The notes under the pieces: model-generated
The model's database searches: none
What the model was told of the DNA's origin: nothing
The model's input: the letters and a program-made list of their open reading frames with translations, nothing else
Shown here: one piece after another, positions 51,979 through 60,588 of the stretch
How the letters are laid out: each line of letters begins with the position of its first letter
Position numbering within the stretch: position 1 is the first letter of the stretch
DNA from: Gemmatimonadota bacterium
GTDB taxonomy: Bacteria; JAAXHH01
DNA: 64,000 nucleotides
Assembly (NCBI GenBank): GCA_009837395.1
Contig: VXTP01000033.1
Coordinates: forward strand, 12,915 to 76,914
Direction: 5' to 3'
Program-made: the position numbers and the translations under genes

Positions 51979-52803
51979 TTGGCTGCGGAAACCGAAAACC
52001 CCCGTGTGTCTCTGACCGGTATCCGCCGCGTCATCGCCGTGGCCAGCGGCAAGGGCGGCGTGGGCAAATCGACGGTAAGCGTCAACCTGTCCCTCGCTCT
52101 CGCGGATGCGGGCCATGCGGTCGGCCTGCTCGACGCGGATATTTACGGCCCGAACGTGCCCCAGATGATGGGCGTATCCGGGTCCCTCGAGAAAGATCCT
52201 TCCGGCAGTATCCAACCCATTGTCAAGCATGGTGTCCGGCTGGTCTCCGTCGGTTTCGTCGCGGGACCGTCCGACGCGGTGATCTACCGGGGTCCCCTGG
52301 TCGGCAAGATGGTGAAGAGTTTCCTCGGCAACGTTTCCTGGGGGGAACTGGACTACCTGGTGGTCGATCTTCCGCCCGGCACCGGCGACGCGTCGCTGAC
52401 CCTGGCCCAGTCGGTCGAGCTCACCGGGGCCGTCATCGTCACGACCCCCCAGCAGGTCGCTCTGTCGGACGTGCGCAAGGCGATCACCATGTTCCAGCGG
52501 TTGCGGGTCCCCGTGCTGGGCATTGTCGAGAACATGAGTTACTTCCTCAACGCCGCGACGGGTGAACGGACCCACATCTTCGGCCGGGGCGGCGGTGCTG
52601 CGTTGAGCGATGAACTGGGCCTGCCTTTCCTGGGTGAAATTCCCCTTTCGCCGGCCGTCTGCGCGGGAGGAGATGCCGGAGAACCGATCTTCCTCGAGCC
52701 CGCTAACGCCGTCGAAACGGCGGCCTTCAAGGGTATCCGAGCGGCCGTGGAGGCCGAGATCGAGAACCAGCCGGAGCCATTGCCCGGTCCGGTCCGGACC
52801 TGA
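51979..52803 (+). CDS. Mrp/NBP35-family Fe-S carrier ATPase
   Basis: P-loop ATPase of the Mrp/ApbC group (274 aa). Deviant Walker A GKGGVGKST is at residues 24-32, LLDADIYGPNVPQMMG is the switch I segment, and DYLVVDLPPGTGDASLTL is Walker B-like. The N-terminal DUF59 domain is absent. The usual C-P-x-C cluster motif after ENMSYF is missing: here the segment reads ENMSYFLNAATGERTHIFG. Start is TTG at 51979. The stop overlaps the JAMM gene (TGATG). It probably still loads clusters or metals, but how it binds them without the Cys pair is unclear. Confidence 0.87.
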   Translation: MAAETENPRVSLTGIRRVIAVASGKGGVGKSTVSVNLSLALADAGHAVGLLDADIYGPNVPQMMGVSGSLEKDPSGSIQPIVKHGVRLVSVGFVAGPSDAVIYRGPLVGKMVKSFLGNVSWGELDYLVVDLPPGTGDASLTLAQSVELTGAVIVTTPQQVALSDVRKAITMFQRLRVPVLGIVENMSYFLNAATGERTHIFGRGGGAALSDELGLPFLGEIPLSPAVCAGGDAGEPIFLEPANAVETAAFKGIRAAVEAEIENQPEPLPGPVRT

Positions 52804-53327
52804 TGCCGCGGCTTCCCCGGACAGTCTACGAAGACATGGCGGCCCATGCCGTGGCGGAGTATCCAAGGGAGTGCTGCGGGTTCCTGACCGGTACAGACGA
52901 TCCGTACGATCCGGCCAACCTGGCTAACCCGGCTAACCCGGTCAACTCGGTGGACCCCGTAGACCCGGAGTCCTGGCGGGTGCACCGGTGCAGGAACATC
53001 CAGGACGAGTTGCACGCGAAAGACCCGGCGGAACATCCCCGGGACGCCCGGACCGCCTACGCGTTCAGCCGGGCGGACATGGAGCGGCTGTTCTTTGGGG
53101 AGTTCGACCCTCCGGGCGCGCGGGTCCAGGGATTCTATCATTCCCATCCGGACGCGCCGGCGTACTTCTCGGAGAAGGACCGGATGGATGCCCTGACCGG
53201 CTGGCTGGACCCGGAACCCGGCTACCTGGTCCTTTCCGTCACGGAGGACGCCGTAAGCGATATCAAGATGTTCCGGTGGGTGGACGATGAGACGGGATTC
53301 GAGGAACTGCCGGTGGAACTGGTCTGA
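52803..53327 (+). CDS. JAMM/MPN+ metallopeptidase (M67 family)
   Basis: Zn-dependent JAMM protein of 174 aa. Glu23 (PRECCG) and the motif H113-S-H115-P-x6-S123-x2-D126 form the complete JAMM+ metal site. Bacterial JAMM proteins usually remove a ubiquitin-like sulfur carrier tail or act on cysteine-linked amines. A low-complexity insert at residues 37-56, built of P-A/V-N/D triplets, is encoded by six 9-bp repeats. It is translationally coupled to the Mrp-type ATPase. No MoaD/ThiS-like gene is adjacent. Confidence 0.87.
   Translation: MPRLPRTVYEDMAAHAVAEYPRECCGFLTGTDDPYDPANLANPANPVNSVDPVDPESWRVHRCRNIQDELHAKDPAEHPRDARTAYAFSRADMERLFFGEFDPPGARVQGFYHSHPDAPAYFSEKDRMDALTGWLDPEPGYLVLSVTEDAVSDIKMFRWVDDETGFEELPVELV
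52912..52965 (+). repeat. Six 9-bp in-frame repeats in the JAMM gene
   Basis: Consecutive 9-mers of the form CCGGNNAAC/CCGTNGAC, from 52912 to 52965, encode the P-A/V-N/D triplets of the JAMM protein insert. Confidence 0.8.
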
Positions 53328-53348
53328 TGCGGTAGCGGAGAAAGACGC

Positions 53349-54449
53349 ATGAAAGAGGTTTTCGACGAGGTTGTAAACGTCCTGTCGCGGGGTGAAAAGG
53401 CGGCACTTTCCACCATCGTGTCGAGTAAGGGCTCGCTGCCGATGAGCAAGAAGGCGAAAATGCTCGTCAAGGGGGACGGTTCGTTCACCGGCACGGTGGG
53501 CGGCGGTTGCCTGGAAGCCGACGTCTGGGCCGAAGCCCGTGAAGTCATGGACCGGTCCGCTCCCAGGCTGCAGCACTTCATCCTGACCGAGAAGCATGCC
53601 GGCGACGAGGGACTGAACTGCGGCGGCAACGTGGAGATCTTCACGGAACCGATCCGGACGGGCCCCATGCAGGAGATCTTCGAGGCGATCCGCGGGCTTC
53701 ACGACGCGCGGGGCATCGGACTCCTGGCCACGCTGGTGTCGAGCCGGGCCGGAACGGAAGCCGGCAAGATGCTGCTCACCGATACCGGCGAGACCGTCGG
53801 CACGCTCGGAGACCCCGCCCTGGACGACCGGATCCGGCTGGATTCGGACCTGGAAATCACCGAGAACCTGTTGCGGGTGGTCACGCTGGAGCACGAAGGC
53901 GTGGAGACCCGGATCTTCCTGGAGTCCATCTGGCCGGCGCCGCAGCTGTTCCTTTTCGGCGGCGGCCACGTCGCCAGGGCCATTGCCCGGATCGCCGATA
54001 CCGTCGGGTTCCGCATCATCGTGGTGGACGACCGGCCGGCCTTCGCGAACCATGAGCGGTTTCCCGAGGCCGACGAGGTAGTCGTGGACGCCTTCGACGA
54101 GGTCGTGGGCAAGCTGCCCATCGACGGCTCGTCCTACCTGGTCGCGGTGACCCGCGGACACCAGTGGGACCAGCCCGTCATCGAGCAGGCGGTTTGGACC
54201 GACGCCGCCTATATCGGCATGATCGGCAGCCGGCGCAAGATTGCCCTGATGTGGAAGAACCTGGAAGAGAAAGGCGTGCCCCGGCACCTGCTCGAGCAGG
54301 TACACGCGCCCATCGGCAAGGAGATCGGCGCCGATACCCCCGAAGAGATCGCCGTCAGTATCATGGCCGAGTTGGTCGAATTCCGGCGGTCCGGCGGAAA
54401 GCCGGCCCACCTGGTTTCCACGGTGAAGGACGCGGCCGGTACGCGCTGA
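53349..54449 (+). CDS. XdhC/CoxI family protein (molybdoenzyme maturation factor)
   Basis: A 366-aa protein of the XdhC group, which sulfurates molybdenum cofactor and loads xanthine dehydrogenase-like enzymes. N-domain: VNVLSRGEKAALSTIVSSKG and TVGGGCLEADVWAEAREV. C-domain: Rossmann motif LFLFGGGHVARAIARIADT, then VAVTRGHQWDQPVIEQAV and GSRRKIALMWKNLEEKG. No molybdoenzyme gene is in the window. It lies 21 bp after the JAMM gene, making an erpA-mrp-JAMM-xdhC run of metal-cofactor genes. Confidence 0.9.
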   Translation: MKEVFDEVVNVLSRGEKAALSTIVSSKGSLPMSKKAKMLVKGDGSFTGTVGGGCLEADVWAEAREVMDRSAPRLQHFILTEKHAGDEGLNCGGNVEIFTEPIRTGPMQEIFEAIRGLHDARGIGLLATLVSSRAGTEAGKMLLTDTGETVGTLGDPALDDRIRLDSDLEITENLLRVVTLEHEGVETRIFLESIWPAPQLFLFGGGHVARAIARIADTVGFRIIVVDDRPAFANHERFPEADEVVVDAFDEVVGKLPIDGSSYLVAVTRGHQWDQPVIEQAVWTDAAYIGMIGSRRKIALMWKNLEEKGVPRHLLEQVHAPIGKEIGADTPEEIAVSIMAELVEFRRSGGKPAHLVSTVKDAAGTR

Positions 54450-54492
54450 CATACGCACCGCGCGCTGGTCGGCGGGCACCGCTCCGCGCTAG

Positions 54493-55725
54493 CTAAGCTT
54501 CCCCCAGCTCGTCGCGATGTTCCCCGATCTTCGCGACCGCCCGAACGATGTCATCCATGTCGTCCCGGTCCCCCAGCAGCACATTCTGCGTGAACCAGAC
54601 CGCCTCCGAACGGCAGGCCTGTTCCGTTACCGGCAGATTCTTCGTGCCATAGTCAACGGCGGACAGCGCCGGGCTTTGGTAAATGCCGTAATTCCGTTCC
54701 GTGAAAACCGGTTGTTTGTACAGAGGGATGGAGTAGCCCGGACTGGCGGGGATCCCCTCGGCGCGCAGGGCCTCGATGAACCGTGTTTTCGGGACACCGC
54801 CGAAGGATGCTTCGTTGTACCTGAACATGTAGATGTGCCGCGCGTGGCGGTCGGCCTTCGCGGGCCTGGCCACCGGGACGATGCCCGGAACCGCCCCGAG
54901 GCGTTCGGTCAGGTACTCGCCGTTCGCGTGACGCTGGTCGGCCTGGGCCTCCAGGTGATCCATCTGGACCAGGAGCAGGGCGCCCTGTACCTCGGTCATC
55001 CGGTTGTTGCCGGCCACGCGGAAGTGGTTGTATCGGGGTCCCTGCTCGGCGTGCCCGCAGTCGGCGAGGGACCGCGCCGCAGCCGCCAGGCCGTCGTCGT
55101 TGGTGAGCATTATGCCCCCTTCGCCGGCGGTAAGGTTCTTGGAGGACTGGAAGCTGAAGGCGCCAATCGAACCGATGGCGCCCACGCCCCGGCCTCCCCA
55201 CCGCGCGCCGTGGGCCTGTGCCGCGTCCTCGATCACCGCCAGGCCATGGCGACCGGCGATTTCATTGATCCGGTCCATGTCCGCGGGCAGGCCCGCGAAA
55301 TGCACCGCCACGACGGCCCGGGTCCGCGGTGTGACGGCTTCCTCGACCCGGTCGGGGTCCAGGTTGTAGGTAAGGGGATCGATGTCGACGAACACGGGCA
55401 CGGCGTTCGACATCACGACCGAACTGGCCGATGCGATGAAGGTGTAGGCCGGCAAGATGACCTCGTCACCGGGTTCGATGCCGATGGCCTGCAGCGCGAG
55501 GCAGAGGGCCGTGGTGCCGTTGCTGACGGCAATGCCGTGGGCGGCGTGCTGGAAGGATGCGAAGCGATGTTCGAGACTGCGCACCTTCTCGCCCTGGATG
55601 CTTCCCCACAGGCCGGAGCGCACGGTTTCACCGGCGGCCCGGGCGCTCGCGTCCAGGTTCATGGGCCAGAACGGAAAAGGTTCGGTCCGTACCGGCGCCG
55701 CGCCGTTTATCGCCAATCGGGGCAT
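54493..55725 (-). CDS. DegT/DnrJ/EryC1/StrS-type aminotransferase
   Basis: PLP-dependent aminotransferase of 410 aa. VLPAYTFIASASSVVMSNAVP is typical of the N-domain, EDAAQAHGARWGGRGVG binds the PLP ring and SFQSSKNLTAGEGG contains the lysine that forms the Schiff base. The family makes amino sugars from keto-sugars, usually for cell-surface glycans or modified metabolites; no other sugar genes are nearby. It starts 15 bp after ftsY on the same strand. Confidence 0.92.
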   Translation of the reverse strand: MPRLAINGAAPVRTEPFPFWPMNLDASARAAGETVRSGLWGSIQGEKVRSLEHRFASFQHAAHGIAVSNGTTALCLALQAIGIEPGDEVILPAYTFIASASSVVMSNAVPVFVDIDPLTYNLDPDRVEEAVTPRTRAVVAVHFAGLPADMDRINEIAGRHGLAVIEDAAQAHGARWGGRGVGAIGSIGAFSFQSSKNLTAGEGGIMLTNDDGLAAAARSLADCGHAEQGPRYNHFRVAGNNRMTEVQGALLLVQMDHLEAQADQRHANGEYLTERLGAVPGIVPVARPAKADRHARHIYMFRYNEASFGGVPKTRFIEALRAEGIPASPGYSIPLYKQPVFTERNYGIYQSPALSAVDYGTKNLPVTEQACRSEAVWFTQNVLLGDRDDMDDIVRAVAKIGEHRDELGEA

Positions 55726-55740
55726 GGCATTCTCCCGTAA

Positions 55741-56652
55741 TCAGTTGAACAGGGCGTCCACGAAGGCCGGCGCGTCGAAGTCCTGCAGGTCCTCGATTTG
55801 TTCGCCCACGCCGATGAGTTTGACGGGGATCCCCAGGTGCACGCCGATGGCAAACACGATGCCGCCCCGTGCGGTCCCGTCCAGTTTCGTAAGTGCGATA
55901 CCAGTGAGGCCGCCCAGGGCTTCGCTGAAGACGCGGGCCTGGGAGAGGGCGTTCTGGCCCGTGGTCCCGTCGAGCACGAGCAGCACCTCGTGGGGCGCGC
56001 CATCCATCTGCTTGCCCGCGGTGCGCTTGATCTTCTTCAGTTCCTCCATCAGGTTGTCCTTGGTGTGTAGCCGGCCCGCCGTGTCGATGATCACCACGTC
56101 CACGTCCCGGGCGGCGGCGGCCTGCATGGCGTCGTAAACTACGGCCGAGGGGTCGGATCCGTGCTGGTGCCGGATGAAGTCTGCCTTCGCGCGCCGCGCC
56201 CAGACCTCCAGCTGGTCGATGGCCGCCGCCCGAAAGGTGTCGGCCGCGGCGATCAGGACTTTCTTCCCATTGCCGGCGTAACGTGCCGCCATTTTCCCTG
56301 CGGTCGTGGTCTTGCCCGAGCCATTGACCCCCACGATCATGATGACCCGGGGCCGCTGGTCCGGTACGGGTACCGTTGCATCGCCCAGAATGTCCGTCAT
56401 CTCCTCGCGGAGCAGACCCATGAGGTCTTCGGGGTTCCGGGTCCGGTGGTCGACCGCGCGGTCCCGCAGTCCGTCGATGATCCGCAGGGTCGTTTCCACG
56501 CCCACGTCGGTCTGCAGCAGGATGGCTTCGATTTCCTCCAGCAGGTCCTCGTCGATCCGGTCATACCGGCCCACGGCCTGGTGGATCCGGCGCGTCAGCC
56601 CGTCCCGTGTTTTGGCGAGTCCGTCTCTCAGTCTGCGTACGACACCCAACAT
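55741..56652 (-). CDS. ftsY: Signal recognition particle receptor FtsY
   Basis: SRP receptor GTPase targeting membrane proteins to Sec. NG domain: N-terminal helices, G1 [20 protein letters not shown]3 [17 protein letters not shown]4 [11 protein letters not shown]. Length 303 aa with no long acidic A-domain, so membrane attachment relies on the N-terminal helix [21 protein letters not shown] 56652 is used; an upstream ATG at 56739 has no homology. It is isolated from trxA by a terminator. Confidence 0.95.
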   Translation of the reverse strand: MLGVVRRLRDGLAKTRDGLTRRIHQAVGRYDRIDEDLLEEIEAILLQTDVGVETTLRIIDGLRDRAVDHRTRNPEDLMGLLREEMTDILGDATVPVPDQRPRVIMIVGVNGSGKTTTAGKMAARYAGNGKKVLIAAADTFRAAAIDQLEVWARRAKADFIRHQHGSDPSAVVYDAMQAAAARDVDVVIIDTAGRLHTKDNLMEELKKIKRTAGKQMDGAPHEVLLVLDGTTGQNALSQARVFSEALGGLTGIALTKLDGTARGGIVFAIGVHLGIPVKLIGVGEQIEDLQDFDAPAFVDALFN

Positions 56653-56741
56653 GCCCTGGTCTCCGGAATCCACTGGTGTTGATCCTGCTGGCTGGCTGCC
56701 CGCCCGCCCGGCCGACCTTTTTGGCCAGCCGGACCGCATAC

Positions 56742-56779
56742 AAAAAACCGGGAGTGCGTCGATCGGCCTTCCCGGCTTT
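56742..56779 (-). terminator. Intrinsic terminator of trxA
   Basis: Minus-strand stem AAAGCCGGGA with TCCCGGTTTT (one G-U pair) ending in a run of six T, 34 bases past the trxA stop. Confidence 0.8.
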
Positions 56780-56812
56780 CGTTGAATATCCTTCGTGCCT
56801 GGCCGCGCCTGA

Positions 56813-57136
56813 TTACAGGTGGCCGTCGATCTTTTCGGCGAGTTGCTGCTTGGGGAGCGCGCCGATGATCCGGTCCACCTCGGCGCCGTCCTTGAAGATC
56901 AGGAGGCTCGGAATGCTCCGAATGCCGAAACGGGTGGCCGCTTCCCGGTTCTCGTCCACGTCTACCTTGACGACTTTCAGGCGTCCGTCGTAGTCGCCTG
57001 CGAGCTCCACCAGCGTGGGCGCGACGGCCTTGCAGGGCCCGCACCACTCCGCCCAGAAGTCGACCAGTACGGGCGTGCTGCTGTTAATGACCTCGGATTC
57101 GAATTGATCGTCCGTAATCGCTGTAGGCTGTCCCAC
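56813..57136 (-). CDS. trxA: Thioredoxin
   Basis: A 107-aa thioredoxin. The active site WCGPC is in VDFWAEWCGPCKAVAPTLVEL, and the cis-Pro loop is FGIRSIPSLLIFKDG. GTG 57136 is chosen: AAAGGAG lies eight bases upstream. The GTG at 57154 in the same frame would place the SD inside the gene. A minus-strand TTGACA at 57211-57206 is a possible promoter with a weak -10. Confidence 0.94.
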   Translation of the reverse strand: MGQPTAITDDQFESEVINSSTPVLVDFWAEWCGPCKAVAPTLVELAGDYDGRLKVVKVDVDENREAATRFGIRSIPSLLIFKDGAEVDRIIGALPKQQLAEKIDGHL

Positions 57137-57240
57137 TATCGCTGCTCCTTTCACGGTGATGTATGTAAATCGCTCCCAGCCAAATTCGGTCTTTCACGGG
57201 CGTTTTGTCAAGCATTTTCGAAGCGCGATCAAGGAGAGGA

Positions 57241-58902
57241 TCAGGCATCTTCGTCCAGACCGTAGTCCCTGATCTTGCGGTAGATGGACCGCTCGCTGAT
57301 GCCGAGTTCCCGCGCGGCCCTGCCCCGGTGCCCTTCGTTTCGTTCGAGCGCGCGGCGTATGGCCTCCCGCTCCCAGTCTTCCATGGAACGCAATCGGTCC
57401 AGGCCGTCGTCGGCCGGGACCGCCTCGGCCGGCCGTTCGAAACCAGGCCCCGCGTCGTCGTGAGGCGGTTCGAAACCAGGCCCCGCGTCGTCGTGGTACG
57501 ATTCAAAACCAGGCCCCGCGTCGTCGTGGGCCGGTTCGACGTACTGTGCCGTTTCCAAGGGAGGCTTTTCGAGGCCCCGCTCCGCTTCCGCGGGGGGCGG
57601 CAGCTGAAAACGTTCGGGAAGCTGTTCCGGACCCCGGCCGAGGGCGGAGGTGATCTTGGCCGGGAGTTCGTGGATGGCGGTCAGGATCTGCCACAGGATC
57701 TTGTAGAACATCTCGCGGTCCATGTCCTGCGGGTCGCGGTTCTGTGGGACCGGCAGGGCCCGGTTCGCCATGGGCGGCGTGTAGATCCTGTCCGGCAGGT
57801 CGCCCGCGTCGATCCTGGCCTTGCCGGAAGTCACCACAAGCGATTCGACGAGGTGTCGCAGTTCCCGTATGTTACCCGGCCAAACGTAGTCGGAGAGGGC
57901 AGCCAGGGCTTCCTCCGTGAAGACGGGAGGGGGCGCGCCGGGCTTCCCGGGGGCGTGCCGCATGAAGTGGCCGATCAGCCGGGGGATGTCGTCGCGGCGT
58001 TCCCGCAGGGCGGGCAGATGGATGTGCACGGCGTTGAGCCGGTAGTACAGGTCCTGGCGGAACGTACCGTCGTGGATGTCCCCGGAGAGGTCCCGGTTGG
58101 TCGATGCGATGAGGCGGACGTCGGTCTTCACCGGCGACGAGCCGCCGACACGGATGAACTCCTGCTGCTCCAGGACGCGCAGCAGCTTTACCTGCGTCGA
58201 ACGGGGCATGTCGCCGATTTCATCGAGGAGCAGCGTGCCGCCGTGCGCCTGCTCGAAGTATCCCTTCCGCTGAACCTTGGCGTCCGTGAATGCGCCTTTT
58301 TCGTGACCGAACAACTCGCTTTCCAGCACCCCTTCGGCGATGGCGCCGCAGTTGATGGGTATGAAAGGGCCGTCGCGCCGGTCACTGTAGTGGTGGATCG
58401 CCCGGGCGAATCCCTCCTTGCCGGTGCCGCTTTCTCCGGTGAGCAGGACCTGGATCCCCGTGGGCGCCACTTGTAGCACCGAGTCCATAGCGGCGATGAA
58501 ACGCTCGTTCCTGCCCAGGAGCTGGAACCGTTGGTGGAACTCCCGCCGGAGGTCCAGCATGCGCATTTTCGTGAGCAGTTCTTCGGCGTCGACAGGCTTT
58601 TCGATATAGTCGCTGACGTCCAGTTGGCGGAACTGCCGGGGCGGCTCGTGCTGCCGGGTGGTGAGCATGATATCGGTGTCGGGGTGCTTCGCCGAAAGGG
58701 TGCGTATCAGCTGCTCCGGATCGGCGTCGCTCAGGGCGAGATCGACGAGGACGATATCGGGCGGGTCCGTCCTCGCCGCGCGCAATGCCTCGGCCGCGGC
58801 GTCGGTCTCCAGCACGTCGTAACCCCCATTGCGCAGGATGCTCGCCGCGTGACGCCGGCTGTCCGTTTCACCGTCGACGATCAGTATCGACCGACCTTCC
58901 AA
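57241..58902 (-). CDS. Sigma-54-dependent response regulator, GAFTDA variant
   Basis: NtrC-type activator, 553 aa. Receiver 1-120 with Asp54 (VLVDLALS) as the phospho-acceptor and Lys102. AAA+ domain about 125-360: Walker A GESGTGKE near 157, GAFTDA (203-208) in place of GAFTGA, and Walker B TLLLDEIGDM. Fis-type HTH at the C-terminus (ERNEGHRGRAARELGISERS). Between the AAA+ domain and the HTH lies a disordered linker with three 11-residue repeats (HDDAGPGFExx). No histidine kinase is adjacent. It follows the second activator by 21 bp on the same strand. Confidence 0.92.
   Translation of the reverse strand: MEGRSILIVDGETDSRRHAASILRNGGYDVLETDAAAEALRAARTDPPDIVLVDLALSDADPEQLIRTLSAKHPDTDIMLTTRQHEPPRQFRQLDVSDYIEKPVDAEELLTKMRMLDLRREFHQRFQLLGRNERFIAAMDSVLQVAPTGIQVLLTGESGTGKEGFARAIHHYSDRRDGPFIPINCGAIAEGVLESELFGHEKGAFTDAKVQRKGYFEQAHGGTLLLDEIGDMPRSTQVKLLRVLEQQEFIRVGGSSPVKTDVRLIASTNRDLSGDIHDGTFRQDLYYRLNAVHIHLPALRERRDDIPRLIGHFMRHAPGKPGAPPPVFTEEALAALSDYVWPGNIRELRHLVESLVVTSGKARIDAGDLPDRIYTPPMANRALPVPQNRDPQDMDREMFYKILWQILTAIHELPAKITSALGRGPEQLPERFQLPPPAEAERGLEKPPLETAQYVEPAHDDAGPGFESYHDDAGPGFEPPHDDAGPGFERPAEAVPADDGLDRLRSMEDWEREAIRRALERNEGHRGRAARELGISERSIYRKIRDYGLDEDA
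57435..57533 (-). repeat. Three 33-bp in-frame tandem repeats in a sigma-54 activator
   Basis: Units at 57435-57467, 57468-57500 and 57501-57533, about 85-90% identical. They encode the repeated HDDAGPGFE block in the linker before the HTH. They are in frame and not CRISPR-like. Confidence 0.9.
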
Positions 58903-58923
58903 ACCGGAACTCCTTTGCTGACG

Positions 58924-60588
58924 CTACTCCAGGTGATAGGCCTTTATTTTCCGAAAGAGGGTGCGCTGTCCAATCTGCAGGACCCGGGCGGTCCGCGCCT
59001 TGTTCCGTCCGCAGGCGTCCAGGGTCGCTGCGATCAGTCTCCGCTCGCCTTCCTTCATCGTCATGCCCACCCGGATGTCCACACCGTCTTCGTCCTCGCC
59101 GTTCGCCGCGGATTGGCCGGGCCGCTCGGGCAGGAACTCCGCCGGTATATCTTCCACGTCCAGCCCGTCCCCGTCGGCGAGCAATACCATGGTTTCCAGG
59201 CAGCGTCGCAACGAGGCGCCGTCCGCCGACCAGTCGACAGCGGCCAGTACGGCCAGGGCCTGGTCGGTAATGGGTCGGACGGGCACGTGGCGCTGTTCGG
59301 CGATTTTGCCGGCCAGGTAGCGGATGAAGTCCGGCGACAGTTCGTCCGGCCGGTCCGGCCGGTCCGGTCCATTGTTCAGCGGGACTACCGTCGATTCCGG
59401 CCGGGTATGCCGTATGAATTCCGGGACGTCCGCCACGGACAGGGTCTTTCCCGTACCCATGACGATCATGCCCTCGATGCAGTTCTCCAGCTGACGCACG
59501 TTCCCGGGCCAGTGATAGGTGGAAAGCAGTTCCAGGGCTGACGGATCGATGCGCTCGATCGGCTTATTCTCCCGTTCGCCGAACCGGCGGATGCAGTGGT
59601 CGATCAGCAGCGGTAGATCCTCTTTCCGTTCCCGCAGAGGCGGCAGGGAGAGGGTCACCACGCGCAACCGGTAATAGAGGTCTTCCCGGAAGCGTCCGCT
59701 TTCGATCTCGGCTTCGAGGTCACGGTTTGTCGCCGCGATGACCCGGGTGTCCGTCTGCAGCCAGTTTCCGCTGCCTACCCGCTGGAACTTGCGTTCCTGG
59801 AGGACGCGCAACAGTTTCACCTGGGTGGAAGGCGCGAGTTCGCCCACCTCGTCCAGGAAGAGCGTGCCGCCGTCGGCCAGTTCGAACCGGCCCTTGTAGG
59901 TCTTGACCGCGTTCGTGAAGGCGCCTTTCTCGTGGCCGAACAGTTCGCTCTCGATCACCCCTTCCGAAAGGGCGTTGCAGAAGACGGGCACGAAGGACCT
60001 GTTCTTCCGGGAACTTCCGTGGTGGAGGGCGTGGGCCACCAGTTCCTTGCCTGTGCCGCTCTCGCCGAAGATTAGAACCGTGGACTGGGTATCGGCGATC
60101 TGGAGGATCTGCTCCCGGATGCGCTGCATGGACGCGGACCGCCCCACGATGTTCTCGAATCCGTACCGGGTGTCGAGTTGGTTCAGCAACTCCTGGTTTA
60201 CATGCACGATGCGCTGGCGGTCCAGGATCTTCTCGATTTCCGCCGCGAGTTTTTCTACGTATACGGGTTTCTCGAGTACGTCGTACGCCCCCTCCTTCAT
60301 GGCGGCCACGGCCAGGCCCATGGCCCCGGGATCCGTCATCAGGATGACGCCTACCTCGGAATTTCTGCCCAGGGCGACGCCCATCAGGCGCAGGCCGTCT
60401 ATGCCGGGGGCATTCAGTTCCGAGATAATGACGTTCGGGGACTCCGCCGCCAGGACGTTGAGCGCCTGGTCGCTGTTCTCCACGGCAATCACGCGGTAAT
60501 CCAGCTGGGTCAGGCCGTAGTGTTTCTCGTCCCGGCTGCGGGAGGAACCTTCAACCAGCAGGATGACCGATTCTGTCGGACTGTTCAT
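58924..60588 (-). CDS. Sigma-54-dependent activator with pseudo-receiver (Glu57)
   Basis: A second NtrC-type activator, 554 aa. The receiver lacks the phospho-acceptor: the segment reads NVIISELNAPGIDG, with Glu57 at the site of Asp, and the acidic pocket retains only Glu13. Thr85 and Lys108 are kept. AAA+ domain: GESGTGKELVAHALHH, GAFTNA (222-227) instead of GAFTGA, LFLDEVGELAPS. C-terminal Fis-type HTH includes AARVLQIGQRTLFRKIK-like RTARVLQIGQRTLF. A linker contains short PDR triplets. Start ATG 60588; a TTG upstream (60609) is weaker. Confidence 0.9.
   Translation of the reverse strand: MNSPTESVILLVEGSSRSRDEKHYGLTQLDYRVIAVENSDQALNVLAAESPNVIISELNAPGIDGLRLMGVALGRNSEVGVILMTDPGAMGLAVAAMKEGAYDVLEKPVYVEKLAAEIEKILDRQRIVHVNQELLNQLDTRYGFENIVGRSASMQRIREQILQIADTQSTVLIFGESGTGKELVAHALHHGSSRKNRSFVPVFCNALSEGVIESELFGHEKGAFTNAVKTYKGRFELADGGTLFLDEVGELAPSTQVKLLRVLQERKFQRVGSGNWLQTDTRVIAATNRDLEAEIESGRFREDLYYRLRVVTLSLPPLRERKEDLPLLIDHCIRRFGERENKPIERIDPSALELLSTYHWPGNVRQLENCIEGMIVMGTGKTLSVADVPEFIRHTRPESTVVPLNNGPDRPDRPDELSPDFIRYLAGKIAEQRHVPVRPITDQALAVLAAVDWSADGASLRRCLETMVLLADGDGLDVEDIPAEFLPERPGQSAANGEDEDGVDIRVGMTMKEGERRLIAATLDACGRNKARTARVLQIGQRTLFRKIKAYHLE

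Noticed and set aside
57435..57533. Regular 33-bp repeats that could suggest a CRISPR array
   Set aside because: The repeats are adjacent with no spacers, are in frame within a regulator gene and encode protein repeats.
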